The translations under genes were made by a program, and so were the position numbers. From contig NZ_MAOI01000090.1 in NCBI RefSeq assembly GCF_001884235.1, positions 1 to 53,646 on the forward strand: 53,646 bases of DNA, in the 5' to 3' direction. Under the pieces are notes generated by a model that was given only the letters and a program-made list of their open reading frames with translations, was not told the origin of the DNA and ran no database searches. Shown piece after piece: positions 26,150-34,357 of this stretch (position 1 is its first letter; every line of letters starts with the position of its first letter). This DNA is from Bacillus paramycoides. Lineage in GTDB: Bacteria; Bacillota; Bacilli; Bacillales; Bacillaceae_G.

Positions 26150-26160
26150 AACACTACCTC

Positions 26161-26466
26161 CTAACGAATTAATTCATTTACAGCTTTTAATAACGTCGGT
26201 CCACCTAGTGGGGTATATGCTTGGGGCGGAATAATACCACACGGAACAGATACCAGTTCTGCAAGCTTTTTTACAGAATCAAAGCGGTGGCGTACTTGAG
26301 GAGCAACCATTACAACATCCCAACCATTCTTGACTTCTTCCTCAACCTCATTTGTTCCAATCGCATGCACTTCCATATCGACACCTTTTTTCTCCGCTTC
26401 TTTTTTTAAAGCGTTTACAACAATTGCGCTGGACATTCCTCCAGAACACACAAATAACACTTTCAT
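26161..26466 (-). CDS. celA: PTS lactose/cellobiose-type EIIB
   Basis: A 101-residue cytosolic phosphocarrier. The N-terminal VLFVCSGGMSSAIVVNAL carries the phosphorylated cysteine at position 7 in a C-x-x-G-M-S-S loop; KGVDMEVHAIGTNEVEEEV and DVVMVAPQVRHRFDSV follow as in other family members. GGAGGATA precedes the ATG. It is the first gene of the cluster; the 200 bases upstream contain three TGAAA/TTTCA palindromes that probably bind a sugar-responsive regulator encoded elsewhere. Confidence 0.9.
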   Translation of the reverse strand: MKVLFVCSGGMSSAIVVNALKKEAEKKGVDMEVHAIGTNEVEEEVKNGWDVVMVAPQVRHRFDSVKKLAELVSVPCGIIPPQAYTPLGGPTLLKAVNELIR

Positions 26467-26528
26467 TTTAATATCCTCCTATACTTGTAATTTCATTTCC
26501 ATCTTGTTCAAAAATTGTGTAACAATCA

Positions 26529-26648
26529 GTGAAAGGAAGTTTCACGTTACTAACAAGCATATGAAGGATATATACAGTTTAGTTATATTGAAAGAAAATT
26601 TCAGCAAAAATACTATTTCTATTAATTTGAAGTTTCAATATGAAACTT
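26529..26648. promoter_or_regulatory. three TGAAA/TTTCA palindromes upstream of the PTS genes
   Basis: Site 1, GTGAAA-GGAAG-TTTCAC (26529-26545). Site 2, TGAAA-GAAAA-TTTCA (26589-26603). Site 3, AAGTTTCA-ATA-TGAAACTT (26630-26648). Sites 1 and 2 share the TGAAA-N5-TTTCA plan; site 3 is the reverse arrangement. The pattern recalls operators of RpiR-type sugar regulators, but the regulator is not in this window. Confidence 0.5.
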
Positions 26649-26749
26649 TCTCAATTGTAGCTCTCCTATTTCATCATGTTATAGTATTTTAGGTAATAGA
26701 ATAAAAAAGGCAGCATTTAAATGTAAATGCGCTTGTAAAAGGATTAAAT

Positions 26750-26946
26750 ATGGCTATTAAACAAAAAAATCATATATACAGTTTCACATAAGTCCATCTA
26801 GTGTATGGAGAAATATTGTTGATGATCCCAACAACGCTAACACAACCGCTGGACAAAGAAGCTATTATGATATATACGTTAATACACGTGAGTGGATACA
26901 AAAGGGTATAATGATTATAAATCCCTTATTAAAAAAACCGCCTTAA
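26750..26946 (+). pseudogene. frameshifted small gene of unknown family
   Basis: An ATG at 26750 with AAAGGATT upstream starts MAIKQKNHIYSFT and meets TAA at 26789. An overlapping frame from 26788 then runs 52 codons: SPSSVWRNIVDDPNNANTT, AGQRSYYDIYVNTREWIQKG, ending in KKPP at 26944. The protein-like composition of the second part and the ribosome site before the first suggest one gene of about 65 codons broken by a one-base shift. The end overlaps the terminator at 26931. No family is recognised. Confidence 0.45.
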
Positions 26947-26974
26947 AGCCGAATTACTTAGCTTTGAGGGCGGT
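26931..26974 (-). terminator. terminator of the TelA pair
   Basis: ACCGCCTTAAAGC pairs with GCTTTGAGGGCGGT around an 11-base loop; seven T residues follow on the minus strand, directly behind the 277-aa gene. Confidence 0.85.
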
Positions 26975-26979
26975 CTCTT

Positions 26980-27813
26980 CTATTTATTCTTAAATTTCTC
27001 AGTCGCTGCTCTCATTTTCACATTCAAATCATGATCAATGGAGTCGCGAATATCACGTTCTACTGCTTCCATTTCTTTTTGGAAATTTTGCAAGTAAATT
27101 TTTAATTCTTCTTCTTTTTCAGGACGTTGTGATGGTGGTAGTTGTACCACTAATGATAACATCGCTGTTAAGTCTTTCATTAAAAACGTTTCAAGTTTAT
27201 GTTGTTGTTCAAACATACGTTGTTCTTGATAGTATGGAAGTGCATTCAATACTGAAATTGTAATGTCATCAACCGTTCTTTGTAATGAAGGATTAATCGA
27301 TCGTTTGTACGCTTGAATTGTATTTAATGCATCAGGGTATCGATCATAAAAATACAATTTATAAAACGATAGGTCTGTCGGTTTAACAGTTTGCTGTGTT
27401 TCTTGTCTCAAGAAATTTTTCACTTTCATCGTTGCGATATCGATATCTTCATTTGTAAGCTTTTTCGTTGTTTTTGCCATCACATGTACTTTTTTCTGCT
27501 TCTCTTTCGGTAACATTGAGAATACTTGCTCTCTCGTACGTTGGCCCGATGTACAGAAAAGTGTATTTAATGTATTTTGTTCTTTTGTCCCTTCAGTCCG
27601 AATCCAGCGATAAAAGAGTGGGTGCTGCGTAAATTCTTGTAAAAACGGTGTTGATTTATTCGATAACTTCTCAATAGAATCTTGCGCTCTCTTATATGGT
27701 TTCGTCCATGAAAAATAAAGTTTACGTCCGAAGTATACAACTAAAACAACGACAGAAAATGCTATTAATAGTAATGAACCTAATAGTAATAATACTCCTT
27801 GAATGAAACTCAT
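26980..27813 (-). CDS. 277-aa membrane-anchored protein, TelA partner
   Basis: One transmembrane segment at about 5-27 (GVLLLLGSLLLIAFSVVVLVV) is followed by a long charged helical cytosolic part with several coiled-coil-like stretches (QNFQKEMEAVERDIRDSI near the end). GAGGAGGTG precedes the ATG. It lies 24 bases behind a TelA gene. In B. subtilis the TelA homologue YaaN is paired with XpaC; this protein holds the same position and could be an XpaC-like partner, but the sequence similarity is not clear enough by eye to claim it. Confidence 0.7.
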   Translation of the reverse strand: MSFIQGVLLLLGSLLLIAFSVVVLVVYFGRKLYFSWTKPYKRAQDSIEKLSNKSTPFLQEFTQHPLFYRWIRTEGTKEQNTLNTLFCTSGQRTREQVFSMLPKEKQKKVHVMAKTTKKLTNEDIDIATMKVKNFLRQETQQTVKPTDLSFYKLYFYDRYPDALNTIQAYKRSINPSLQRTVDDITISVLNALPYYQEQRMFEQQHKLETFLMKDLTAMLSLVVQLPPSQRPEKEEELKIYLQNFQKEMEAVERDIRDSIDHDLNVKMRAATEKFKNK

Positions 27814-27837
27814 TTTTTCACCTCCTCAAATGATCTG

Positions 27838-28953
27838 TTATTTCTTTGGATGTTGTATGAGTTTCTGCTTCATCTCATCATTAAATGTGTCAAGTTCAAT
27901 TACAAACTTCTTACTAGACTCGATAATACGTTCTGACGATTTCTCAGATGCTTCAATAGCAGCGAATACATTTTGGAATGATTCACGTAATTTATCCATG
28001 CTAATAGCAGGATTTTCCAGAAGTTTTGTTGTTTCTTCTGTATTTTGTTTCAATGCTTGAGAATTGCTTAGTACCATTGATTCGATCGCTTCATTTGTCG
28101 CATTAACTGCATCGATTGTTTTACGTTGATTTGTTAATGCAAGCTGTATTGCAGCTGAAACCGTTACTACATTTTGTGTCATCGTAATCGCATTACGAAT
28201 TGCCTCTGTTAACTTTTCATTATTTTTCTTAATAATATCTACAGATGCGATAGATTGTAATAACACACTTTTTGCTTGTTGCATATTACGTGTACGTACA
28301 AGTATCTTTTCTAATGCATCGTTTATTAATGGAATATCCCTTTGACGCTCTGGATTTTGTTTCTCAGCCTCAAGCATTCCAGCAAGTTTTCTACCTAAGT
28401 ATACTTGTTTATCAAGAGCGTGAATTTTATCATGTGATTGTTCTTTTAACATTTCAAGACCAACAGTATCCTCTTGCAAGTTATCACGGCCAATTAGAAG
28501 TGATCTAATAATCTCCTCGATTTGCTTATCTATAGATTGATATTTATGCACGTAATTTTCAAGTGGATTTTTCTTGAACACTTTAAACATAAGTTTCTTC
28601 ATACCAGTTGCCTTTAATGAGTTCGGATCAAGTTCAGATACCACTTTTCGCAATTCTAACAATGTATTTGGAATTTCTTCATTCTTTCCATTCATCATCG
28701 CTGTTACAGGACGTTTTAATGCCGATAGCGTTTGTCCTGCCGCTTGTTGCTCTTTATCTCCCAAGTCTCCAAGCTGGGACAATACTTTTGATAAATCTGT
28801 ATTTTGCTCGCTATTTAACTTTTGTACATAAAGATCCGCTTCTTTATTCAATTCTTCAAGTTCTGCATCTTTTATTACTGTATCAACCACTACTTCTACA
28901 TTATTATCTTTTACAATCGATACAGGTTCCTTTTTCTCGAGTTCAGTCAACAA
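27838..28953 (-). CDS. toxic anion resistance protein, TelA/YaaN family
   Basis: A 371-residue, almost fully helical cytosolic protein. SLKATGMKKLMFKVFKKNPL followed by YQSIDKQIEEIIRSLLIGRD, then ERQRDIPLINDALEKILVRT and NVVTVSAAIQLALTNQRKTID are characteristic of TelA. Members were linked to tellurite resistance and to envelope-stress tolerance; the mechanism is unclear. The start is a TTG with AAAGGAG five bases upstream. It forms a two-gene transcript with the membrane protein that follows and ends at a strong terminator. Confidence 0.9.
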   Translation of the reverse strand: MLTELEKKEPVSIVKDNNVEVVVDTVIKDAELEELNKEADLYVQKLNSEQNTDLSKVLSQLGDLGDKEQQAAGQTLSALKRPVTAMMNGKNEEIPNTLLELRKVVSELDPNSLKATGMKKLMFKVFKKNPLENYVHKYQSIDKQIEEIIRSLLIGRDNLQEDTVGLEMLKEQSHDKIHALDKQVYLGRKLAGMLEAEKQNPERQRDIPLINDALEKILVRTRNMQQAKSVLLQSIASVDIIKKNNEKLTEAIRNAITMTQNVVTVSAAIQLALTNQRKTIDAVNATNEAIESMVLSNSQALKQNTEETTKLLENPAISMDKLRESFQNVFAAIEASEKSSERIIESSKKFVIELDTFNDEMKQKLIQHPKK

Positions 28954-29274
28954 AATCGCTCCTTTATTTATATGTGCGAATTTATGTGCACTATATTTCG
29001 TCTAATATATCGTATTTCATATACATTTTTCTTGTTTGAAATCGATTTTTCAAGAAATACCTGCTTATGCAGTCATTCCCTGTTTCTTAGTATAAGTATA
29101 CCTGTTCTCAACATTATTTTCCTCAGACTTAAGACCTAGAGAGCAACATGCTAAAGGCCGATTCTTCATGGATTACCTTTATTAATTCCATTTATCAACT
29201 TCCTTAAAATCATACAGTACTCTATTTTTTGACATATGTTATCTTTCAATGTGATAATAATATTAAGCTCACTT
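28954..29274. other. 320-bp intergenic region
   Basis: It contains the upstream region of the telA-like gene. No gene, repeat or operator could be supported. Confidence 0.3.
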
Positions 29275-29859
29275 CTAATTATTCTTTCGCGCAACAAATG
29301 CTCCCTTTTGAAAAGCTAATAACACCGTTTCAAACGTATCATCTTCTTCAATCATCTTTATAAATTCTGCTAGTTCCTCCGCATGAGAAGTTGCATTATC
29401 AATAACAAGAAAACCTTTTGGTTCTAACATACGTTTTATATGTTCCCACCACCACATGTATTGCGTGCGCTCTGAATCTAGGAAAATAAAATCAAATGAA
29501 CAATCTACTTGAGAATCTAAAAATGCCCCAGCCTCTTGATTATGAATATCGATTCGCTGTGTAAGATTTGCCTTTTCAAAATTTTCAAGCGCCTCTCCAA
29601 CCCGTTCTGAAGAAAGTTCTACAGTTGTAACATTTCCATTTGTTTCATCTACCGCATTTGCTAGCCACAATGTAGAATAACCATTTGAAGTTCCAATTTC
29701 TAAAATGTTTTTTGCATTGCACCCCTTTACTAAAACTGATAAAAACTGTCCCATTTCGCGAGAAATATTTCGTAATTTTTCTTCTCGTTTTTCTTTATGT
29801 CGATCATGCTCTTCTCCATATTGTTCAAGTTGCAATAATAATGAATCTAGAGTATTCAT
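29275..29859 (-). CDS. O-methyltransferase (class I, SAM-dependent)
   Basis: About 194 residues. NILEIGTSNGYSTLWLANAV is SAM motif I, VTTVELSSERVGEALENF contains the ribose-binding glutamate, and FDFIFLDSERTQYMWWWEHI holds the metal-binding aspartate region typical of catechol-O-methyltransferase-like bacterial enzymes. PKGFLVIDNATSHAEEL matches the second DN pair that binds the divalent metal. Start choice is open: ATG codons at 29901, 29868 and 29859 are in frame and none has ideal ribosome-site spacing. It stands alone; the substrate is unknown. Confidence 0.82.
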   Translation of the reverse strand: MNTLDSLLLQLEQYGEEHDRHKEKREEKLRNISREMGQFLSVLVKGCNAKNILEIGTSNGYSTLWLANAVDETNGNVTTVELSSERVGEALENFEKANLTQRIDIHNQEAGAFLDSQVDCSFDFIFLDSERTQYMWWWEHIKRMLEPKGFLVIDNATSHAEELAEFIKMIEEDDTFETVLLAFQKGAFVARKNN

Positions 29860-30171
29860 TTTCTCCATCGCCTTTCCAAGCAATATGATGAAAAAGTTCA
29901 TGATGCACGTCTACTTTTCATTATATGCGAAATGTAAACCTTTTTCCTGTTATATGACAAATAATTAAATTTTTTATAGCATATTGTTTCGTTTTTTGGT
30001 AAAGTTAATTTCTACGTGTAATTATTTCGTTACATTATTTTACAATCAAATTGCAATTATAAAATAATCTATGCCCCATTTAAATGAATCGGTATTTCTA
30101 ATTCAACTAAGCGCCCTTTTCGGACGCATTTTCTTTTGTTTATATATTTCTGTGAGAAAGGATGCTTACAC

Positions 30172-30330
30172 ATGAACGTGATTAACTTAGATGCTGCTAG
30201 AAGACGTAAACAGCATAAAAAACTAATGATAACTATACCGATTATTAAACGCATTTATGAAGAAGACGGGGAAATTAAATTTGAGGTAGCTGGCGAAAAA
30301 GATGTACCTCTTGAAATGTTAGAGAAATAA
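30172..30330 (+). CDS. 52-aa conserved-looking small protein
   Basis: AAAGGA lies 9 bases before the ATG at 30172. The product, with MNVINLDAARRRKQHKKLM and a C-terminal IKFEVAGEKDVPLEMLEK, is basic in the first half and acidic in the second. No family is recognised. It is alone on the plus strand between two minus-strand genes, and the open frame extends upstream without a start that suits the ribosome site, so 30172 is the preferred start. Confidence 0.6.
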   Translation: MNVINLDAARRRKQHKKLMITIPIIKRIYEEDGEIKFEVAGEKDVPLEMLEK

Positions 30331-30414
30331 AGTAAAGCTTTGTCTACCTAGCCTTTTTACTTTCACCAAGTTTTGAGGCTGGAGTCATTTTTCTCACAAA
30401 TAATGCAGTGAATG

Positions 30415-30450
30415 AATAAAGACGCGCTTCAACTGAAGTACGTCTTTATT
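30415..30450 (-). terminator. terminator of the ECF41 operon
   Basis: AATAAAGACG and CGTCTTTATT form the base of a hairpin that also pairs CTTCA/TGAAG inside; it overlaps the sigma factor stop codon. Confidence 0.65.
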
Positions 30451-31315
30451 TATTTTTATTTAAATGCATAAGTTTTTCTGGATTAACCATCATATAAATG
30501 TTTGAAATTTTCCCATCATGAAATGCAAATGAAAGCACATAAGTCACCTTATTATTTATTTTTACAATGACACCCGGTGCACCATTTACCATTTTGAAAT
30601 CAACAGCATACTCACCTGGTAACCTTTTTGCAATTCCAAAGAACAAACGTATAATTCTATCTGCAGAATAAATCGGATTTATAGCAGTAGTAACTTTCCC
30701 CCCACCATCTGCTTTGAATATCGCATCTGTTTTTAAAACTTCTAACATCCCTTGTGCATCTCCTCGTTGTAATGATGCTACAAATTTTTCAACATAAGTG
30801 GCCATTAGTTTCGTACTTAATTTCTGATGCTTCGGTTTATCCAAAATACTCTTTCGTGCACGCTGAAATACCTTCCGGCAATTCACACTACTCTTACCAA
30901 CTATTAAGGCTATTTCTTCATAATCATAACCAAAAACTTCTCTTAATATGAATACAACCCTTTCTACTTCAGATAACTGTTGTAAAAGTAAAAGATATGC
31001 TGTAGAAAGAGATTCCTTCATTACGAATGACTCAAACGGGTTATCATTTTCTTCCACAAGCGGCTCAGGTAACCACATTCCAATATATACGTTCCGCTTA
31101 TGTGCCGCGGAACGTAATTTATCAATTGAACGATTAGTTACCATTTTACATAAATAAGCTTTTATATTTTCAACAGACTGACTATCATCCATGTTATTTA
31201 ATGAAATAAATACGTCATGGACTATATCTTCAGCGTCCATAACACTCCCCAGTATTCGATAAGCTAAAGAAAATAATAAAGGTTTATGCGCTTCATATAA
31301 TTGCTCCGTTTCCAT
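30446..31315 (-). CDS. ECF41-group RNA polymerase sigma factor (SigJ-like)
   Basis: A 289-residue sigma factor. Region 2 is YEAHKPLLFSLAYRILGSVMDAED (split at 8-31), region 4 is QLSEVERVVFILREVFGYD with YEEIALIVGKSSVNCRKVFQRAR. A C-terminal SnoaL-like domain follows. All three ECF41 signatures are visible: WLPEP at 81-85 in the linker, DGGGK at 203-207 and NPEKL at 278-282. In ECF41 factors the C-terminal domain replaces an anti-sigma factor and tunes activity. It overlaps the upstream oxidoreductase gene by 23 bases, so the two are translationally coupled, and a matching ECF41 promoter stands before the operon. Confidence 0.93.
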   Translation of the reverse strand: METEQLYEAHKPLLFSLAYRILGSVMDAEDIVHDVFISLNNMDDSQSVENIKAYLCKMVTNRSIDKLRSAAHKRNVYIGMWLPEPLVEENDNPFESFVMKESLSTAYLLLLQQLSEVERVVFILREVFGYDYEEIALIVGKSSVNCRKVFQRARKSILDKPKHQKLSTKLMATYVEKFVASLQRGDAQGMLEVLKTDAIFKADGGGKVTTAINPIYSADRIIRLFFGIAKRLPGEYAVDFKMVNGAPGVIVKINNKVTYVLSFAFHDGKISNIYMMVNPEKLMHLNKNK

Positions 31316-32603
31316 GCTGAATTGCCTCTCTTTCTAATTGCTTTAAAATGTGTAATGCCGCTCGTTTCCCGCTTGCTACTGCTGCATCAGCTAATACTTC
31401 ATTGTGCCCAGCCCAATCTCCTGCTACGTATACGCCTGGCATTTCAGGAATTGCAGGCCCCGGATTTTCTCCTCGGCCAATATGCGGAAAATCATGAACA
31501 ACAGTTATTTTAGGTAAATATTGCTTAACAACAACTTCTCGTTTCCAATTAGGATGTAATAGCTCCATCGTTTTTTCTAACTGTTCTTTATCATTATTAA
31601 TACTATTTATTTCTTCCATAGGATTATGATACTTAATCAAACTTACAACTATCGATCCATCTTCACTTAACTTAGCTGATCTCGATTGGTTCGTAAAAAA
31701 TACAGGTTGATCTAACCCTAATGCAAATTGATGGGTAGGATTAGGTAATCGTTTCAAACCAATATCTAATGCAGCTGCTGTCACTTGTAACGATTGTTCA
31801 CCCCATACGTGCAAACTAGTTTTTTCTGCGCTTTTTATTATTTTACAAGCTTCTTTCACTGGAATCGTCACGATAACAGCATCAGTTTCGAATATATCAT
31901 CGTCTAAACAGCGTATTTTTTGTATATCTTCACAATGTTCTATTTCCAAAACATGCTTACTTTCCTGAAATTTAACACCAGCATTTATAGCTATATCTTT
32001 TAATTTTGTTATAATTGTCTCCCAACCACCATCTACATAAAAAACTCCTTCTTTCATCGAACGTTGTATTTGTTTTAATACAGACGATGCTAATTGGATG
32101 GTAGGAGCAAATGTGTATGTCGTTGTTCGGCATAACGCATAAAATATATTTCGTACCATAGGATCCTGTATTTCTTTTTCTGCCCATACAGAAAGACTCA
32201 TTTTTGGAATCACACTTATATCCAATTTCCCTAAATGAATCATAAGACGAGAAAATTGTATTTTAGCTGACCATGAAAGTAACGGCGTTGATAAAATGGT
32301 ACGGAAATCAGTTGGGATTGTATATACCTCATCTTTCCATATTCCGTGTGCTTTCGTGGACGGTATTCCTCCCGTAAGATTCATACCAAGCTCGTTAAAT
32401 GTTAAGAATGCTTCTCCTCCGCGGTATAAAGCATGTGCTCCAAGATTCATATAGATGCCATTTTTATTTATTGTCATCGCTCTGCCACCAAAACGGCTAG
32501 ATTTTTCTAATACAACAACTTTTCTTCCTTTTTTCGCTAAATATATAGATGCCGTTAACCCAGCAAGCCCCCCGCCAACAATTGCTATATCAAATTTATT
32601 CAT
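31293..32603 (-). CDS. FAD-dependent amine oxidase / desaturase-like oxidoreductase
   Basis: A 436-residue flavoprotein. The N-terminal IAIVGGGLAGLTASIYLAKKG is a Rossmann FAD loop, VVVLEKSSRFGGRAMT the second FAD contact, and the C-terminal GVYVAGDWAGHNEVLADAAVASG closes the FAD site as in protoporphyrinogen-oxidase and phytoene-desaturase relatives. Length is typical. It is the first gene of a two-gene operon with an ECF41 sigma factor; ECF41 factors are usually linked to small redox enzymes (carboxymuconolactone decarboxylase, oxidoreductase or epimerase), so it is very likely the sigma target. Substrate unknown. Confidence 0.85.
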   Translation of the reverse strand: MNKFDIAIVGGGLAGLTASIYLAKKGRKVVVLEKSSRFGGRAMTINKNGIYMNLGAHALYRGGEAFLTFNELGMNLTGGIPSTKAHGIWKDEVYTIPTDFRTILSTPLLSWSAKIQFSRLMIHLGKLDISVIPKMSLSVWAEKEIQDPMVRNIFYALCRTTTYTFAPTIQLASSVLKQIQRSMKEGVFYVDGGWETIITKLKDIAINAGVKFQESKHVLEIEHCEDIQKIRCLDDDIFETDAVIVTIPVKEACKIIKSAEKTSLHVWGEQSLQVTAAALDIGLKRLPNPTHQFALGLDQPVFFTNQSRSAKLSEDGSIVVSLIKYHNPMEEINSINNDKEQLEKTMELLHPNWKREVVVKQYLPKITVVHDFPHIGRGENPGPAIPEMPGVYVAGDWAGHNEVLADAAVASGKRAALHILKQLEREAIQHGNGAII

Positions 32604-32634
32604 AAAAAATCCCTCCTTCTCGTTCTACTTACAA

Positions 32635-32661
32635 GACGAACGATGATGGAAGGATGTGACA
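32635..32661 (-). promoter_or_regulatory. ECF41-type promoter of the oxidoreductase-sigma operon
   Basis: On the minus strand TGTCACA (32655-32661) and CGTC (32635-32638) are separated by exactly 16 bases and lie 32 bases before the oxidoreductase start. This is the -35/-10 pair described for ECF41 sigma factors, so the operon should be autoregulated. Confidence 0.85.
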
Positions 32662-32856
32662 TAAAAATGCATTTTTATATTATCCACTTTATTTATAATC
32701 CGGTTATATTGTTTTTGAAATAACTTAATAGTAAACAAAGTATCTTCTTTTACTTTTAAAGAATTACATTATTTTATAATTTCATTGCCATTTTCAAAGG
32801 TCTTTATCATATTATATAGAATTATTATTAGAAATAACTTTAAGGGATGGATTTAT

Positions 32857-34245
32857 ATGAATGAGGTTTTATTACAAAAGGCAAATTATCTACAACCTGA
32901 AGAATTAAGGCTAATGAAAAAAGCTATACAATTTGCCAAGCAAGCACATGATGGACAATACCGTCAAACAGGAGAACCATATATTATTCACCCTTTTGCT
33001 ATTACAGAAATTTTATTACATTATAAAGCTGATGCTACAACTTTGATTGCTGCGTTATTACATGATGTCGTAGAAGACACCGATCATTCTTTAGAAGAAG
33101 TGGAGTCGCATTTTGGTACGACCATTCGATATATTGTAGATGGGTTAACCAAAGTAAATAAACAACAAAATCCAGAGAAAGCATTATACGAAGCAACTAA
33201 TTTTAAAAAGTTATTACTAGCTTCTCAACAAGACATACGTGTTAGCATTATTAAAGTTATAGATCGTCTTCATAACATAAAAACTTTGGGTATAAAAAAA
33301 CCAGCGAAACAAGTAGCTTATGCAAATGAAACATTAACATTATTTGCACCACTTGCAAAACGATTAGGTTTATACGATATCCAGCATGAATTGGAAAATC
33401 TAGCTTTCAAACATCTCCATAAAGAGCGATATGAAAACATGCGAAACTTTTTAAATGGCTACGTAAAACAAATTCAAGAAAATATAGTCGAATTAAATAG
33501 AGATATTAATAACTTTTATGATACTAACCTTTCATTTGAATTACATTATAATTTCACCCCCATTTATTCTGCTTACTCGCAACTTCAAGAGGCACAAGAC
33601 ATATCGAAAGTTTCTCAAATATATATCACAACTTCAAGTGTGCTTGATTGCTATACAATCCTTGGAATGATTCATCAATTATATAAGCCTAATATAAAAT
33701 CTTTCGAAGATAATATAGCGCTTGAAAATAACCATTTTAACTCTAATTTAAAAACTAAAATTACTATTAATGATGTTGAACAAGTAATTATTATTCAAAC
33801 ACGATTGGCAAAGAGGATAAATAATAGTGGCGTTTTTTATTTATTAAATAATTTCGATAATGATATCAAAAAGATTTCATATAGCATACTTGATGATACA
33901 ATTTTTAATAACCATTTATTAACGAAAGATCCTTTCATCTTTCATGACCTAGTCTCATATGAGCTATTTGAAAATACTATTACTACTTATACCACTAACT
34001 TAAGGCCCATTTATTTGCCTAAAGGTTCTACAATTATTGATTTTACATTTGCTGCTTTTCCTGAAAAAGCACATTATATGTACAGTACTAAATTAAACGG
34101 TAATCCCGTTTCAATTAATACGGAATTATCTCATTTAGATGTAGTTGAAAGCTATTTCAATACAAAACAAAACGTATCAATAGACTGGCTAAATTATGTT
34201 CATACAGCTAAAGCTCAATTAATGATTGAACAGAAATTATCGTAA
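32857..34245 (+). CDS. RelA/SpoT-like protein with hydrolase domain and eroded synthetase domain
   Basis: The ATG at 32857 (462 residues) follows AAGGGATGG. Residues 20-190 form a complete HD ppGpp hydrolase domain: GEPYIIHP (H45), AALLHDVVEDTD (H69, D70, E73, D74) and KVIDRLHN (D136, N140). The next region keeps only a trace of the synthetase fold (DCYTILGMIHQLYKPNIKSF); the GRFKDYI loop and the catalytic residues expected there are replaced. The end, RPIYLPKGSTIIDFTFAAFP, is a TGS-like segment. It lacks the ACT and zinc-finger parts of Rel (about 730 residues). It is therefore probably a hydrolase-only alarmone enzyme, additional to the main Rel. Confidence 0.82.
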   Translation: MNEVLLQKANYLQPEELRLMKKAIQFAKQAHDGQYRQTGEPYIIHPFAITEILLHYKADATTLIAALLHDVVEDTDHSLEEVESHFGTTIRYIVDGLTKVNKQQNPEKALYEATNFKKLLLASQQDIRVSIIKVIDRLHNIKTLGIKKPAKQVAYANETLTLFAPLAKRLGLYDIQHELENLAFKHLHKERYENMRNFLNGYVKQIQENIVELNRDINNFYDTNLSFELHYNFTPIYSAYSQLQEAQDISKVSQIYITTSSVLDCYTILGMIHQLYKPNIKSFEDNIALENNHFNSNLKTKITINDVEQVIIIQTRLAKRINNSGVFYLLNNFDNDIKKISYSILDDTIFNNHLLTKDPFIFHDLVSYELFENTITTYTTNLRPIYLPKGSTIIDFTFAAFPEKAHYMYSTKLNGNPVSINTELSHLDVVESYFNTKQNVSIDWLNYVHTAKAQLMIEQKLS

Positions 34246-34247
34246 AG

Positions 34248-34288
34248 AAAAAAGCAATGCCCTCTAATAAAGGAAGCGTTGCTTTTTT
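34248..34288 (+). terminator. terminator of the RelA/SpoT-like gene
   Basis: AAAAAAGCAATGC pairs with GCGTTGCTTTTTT around a 15-base loop; the T tract follows on the plus strand. Confidence 0.8.
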
Positions 34289-34357
34289 TATGGCTGTTTT
34301 TAATTTTGCACTTCAAATCCGAAACCGTTATAGTAAAATTGCTAGTTTTTTATCCTA

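Noticed and set aside
30030-32800. similar TACATTATTTTA-containing AT-rich segments near 30030 and 32765
   Set aside because: The match is short and of low complexity, as expected by chance in AT-rich intergenic DNA.
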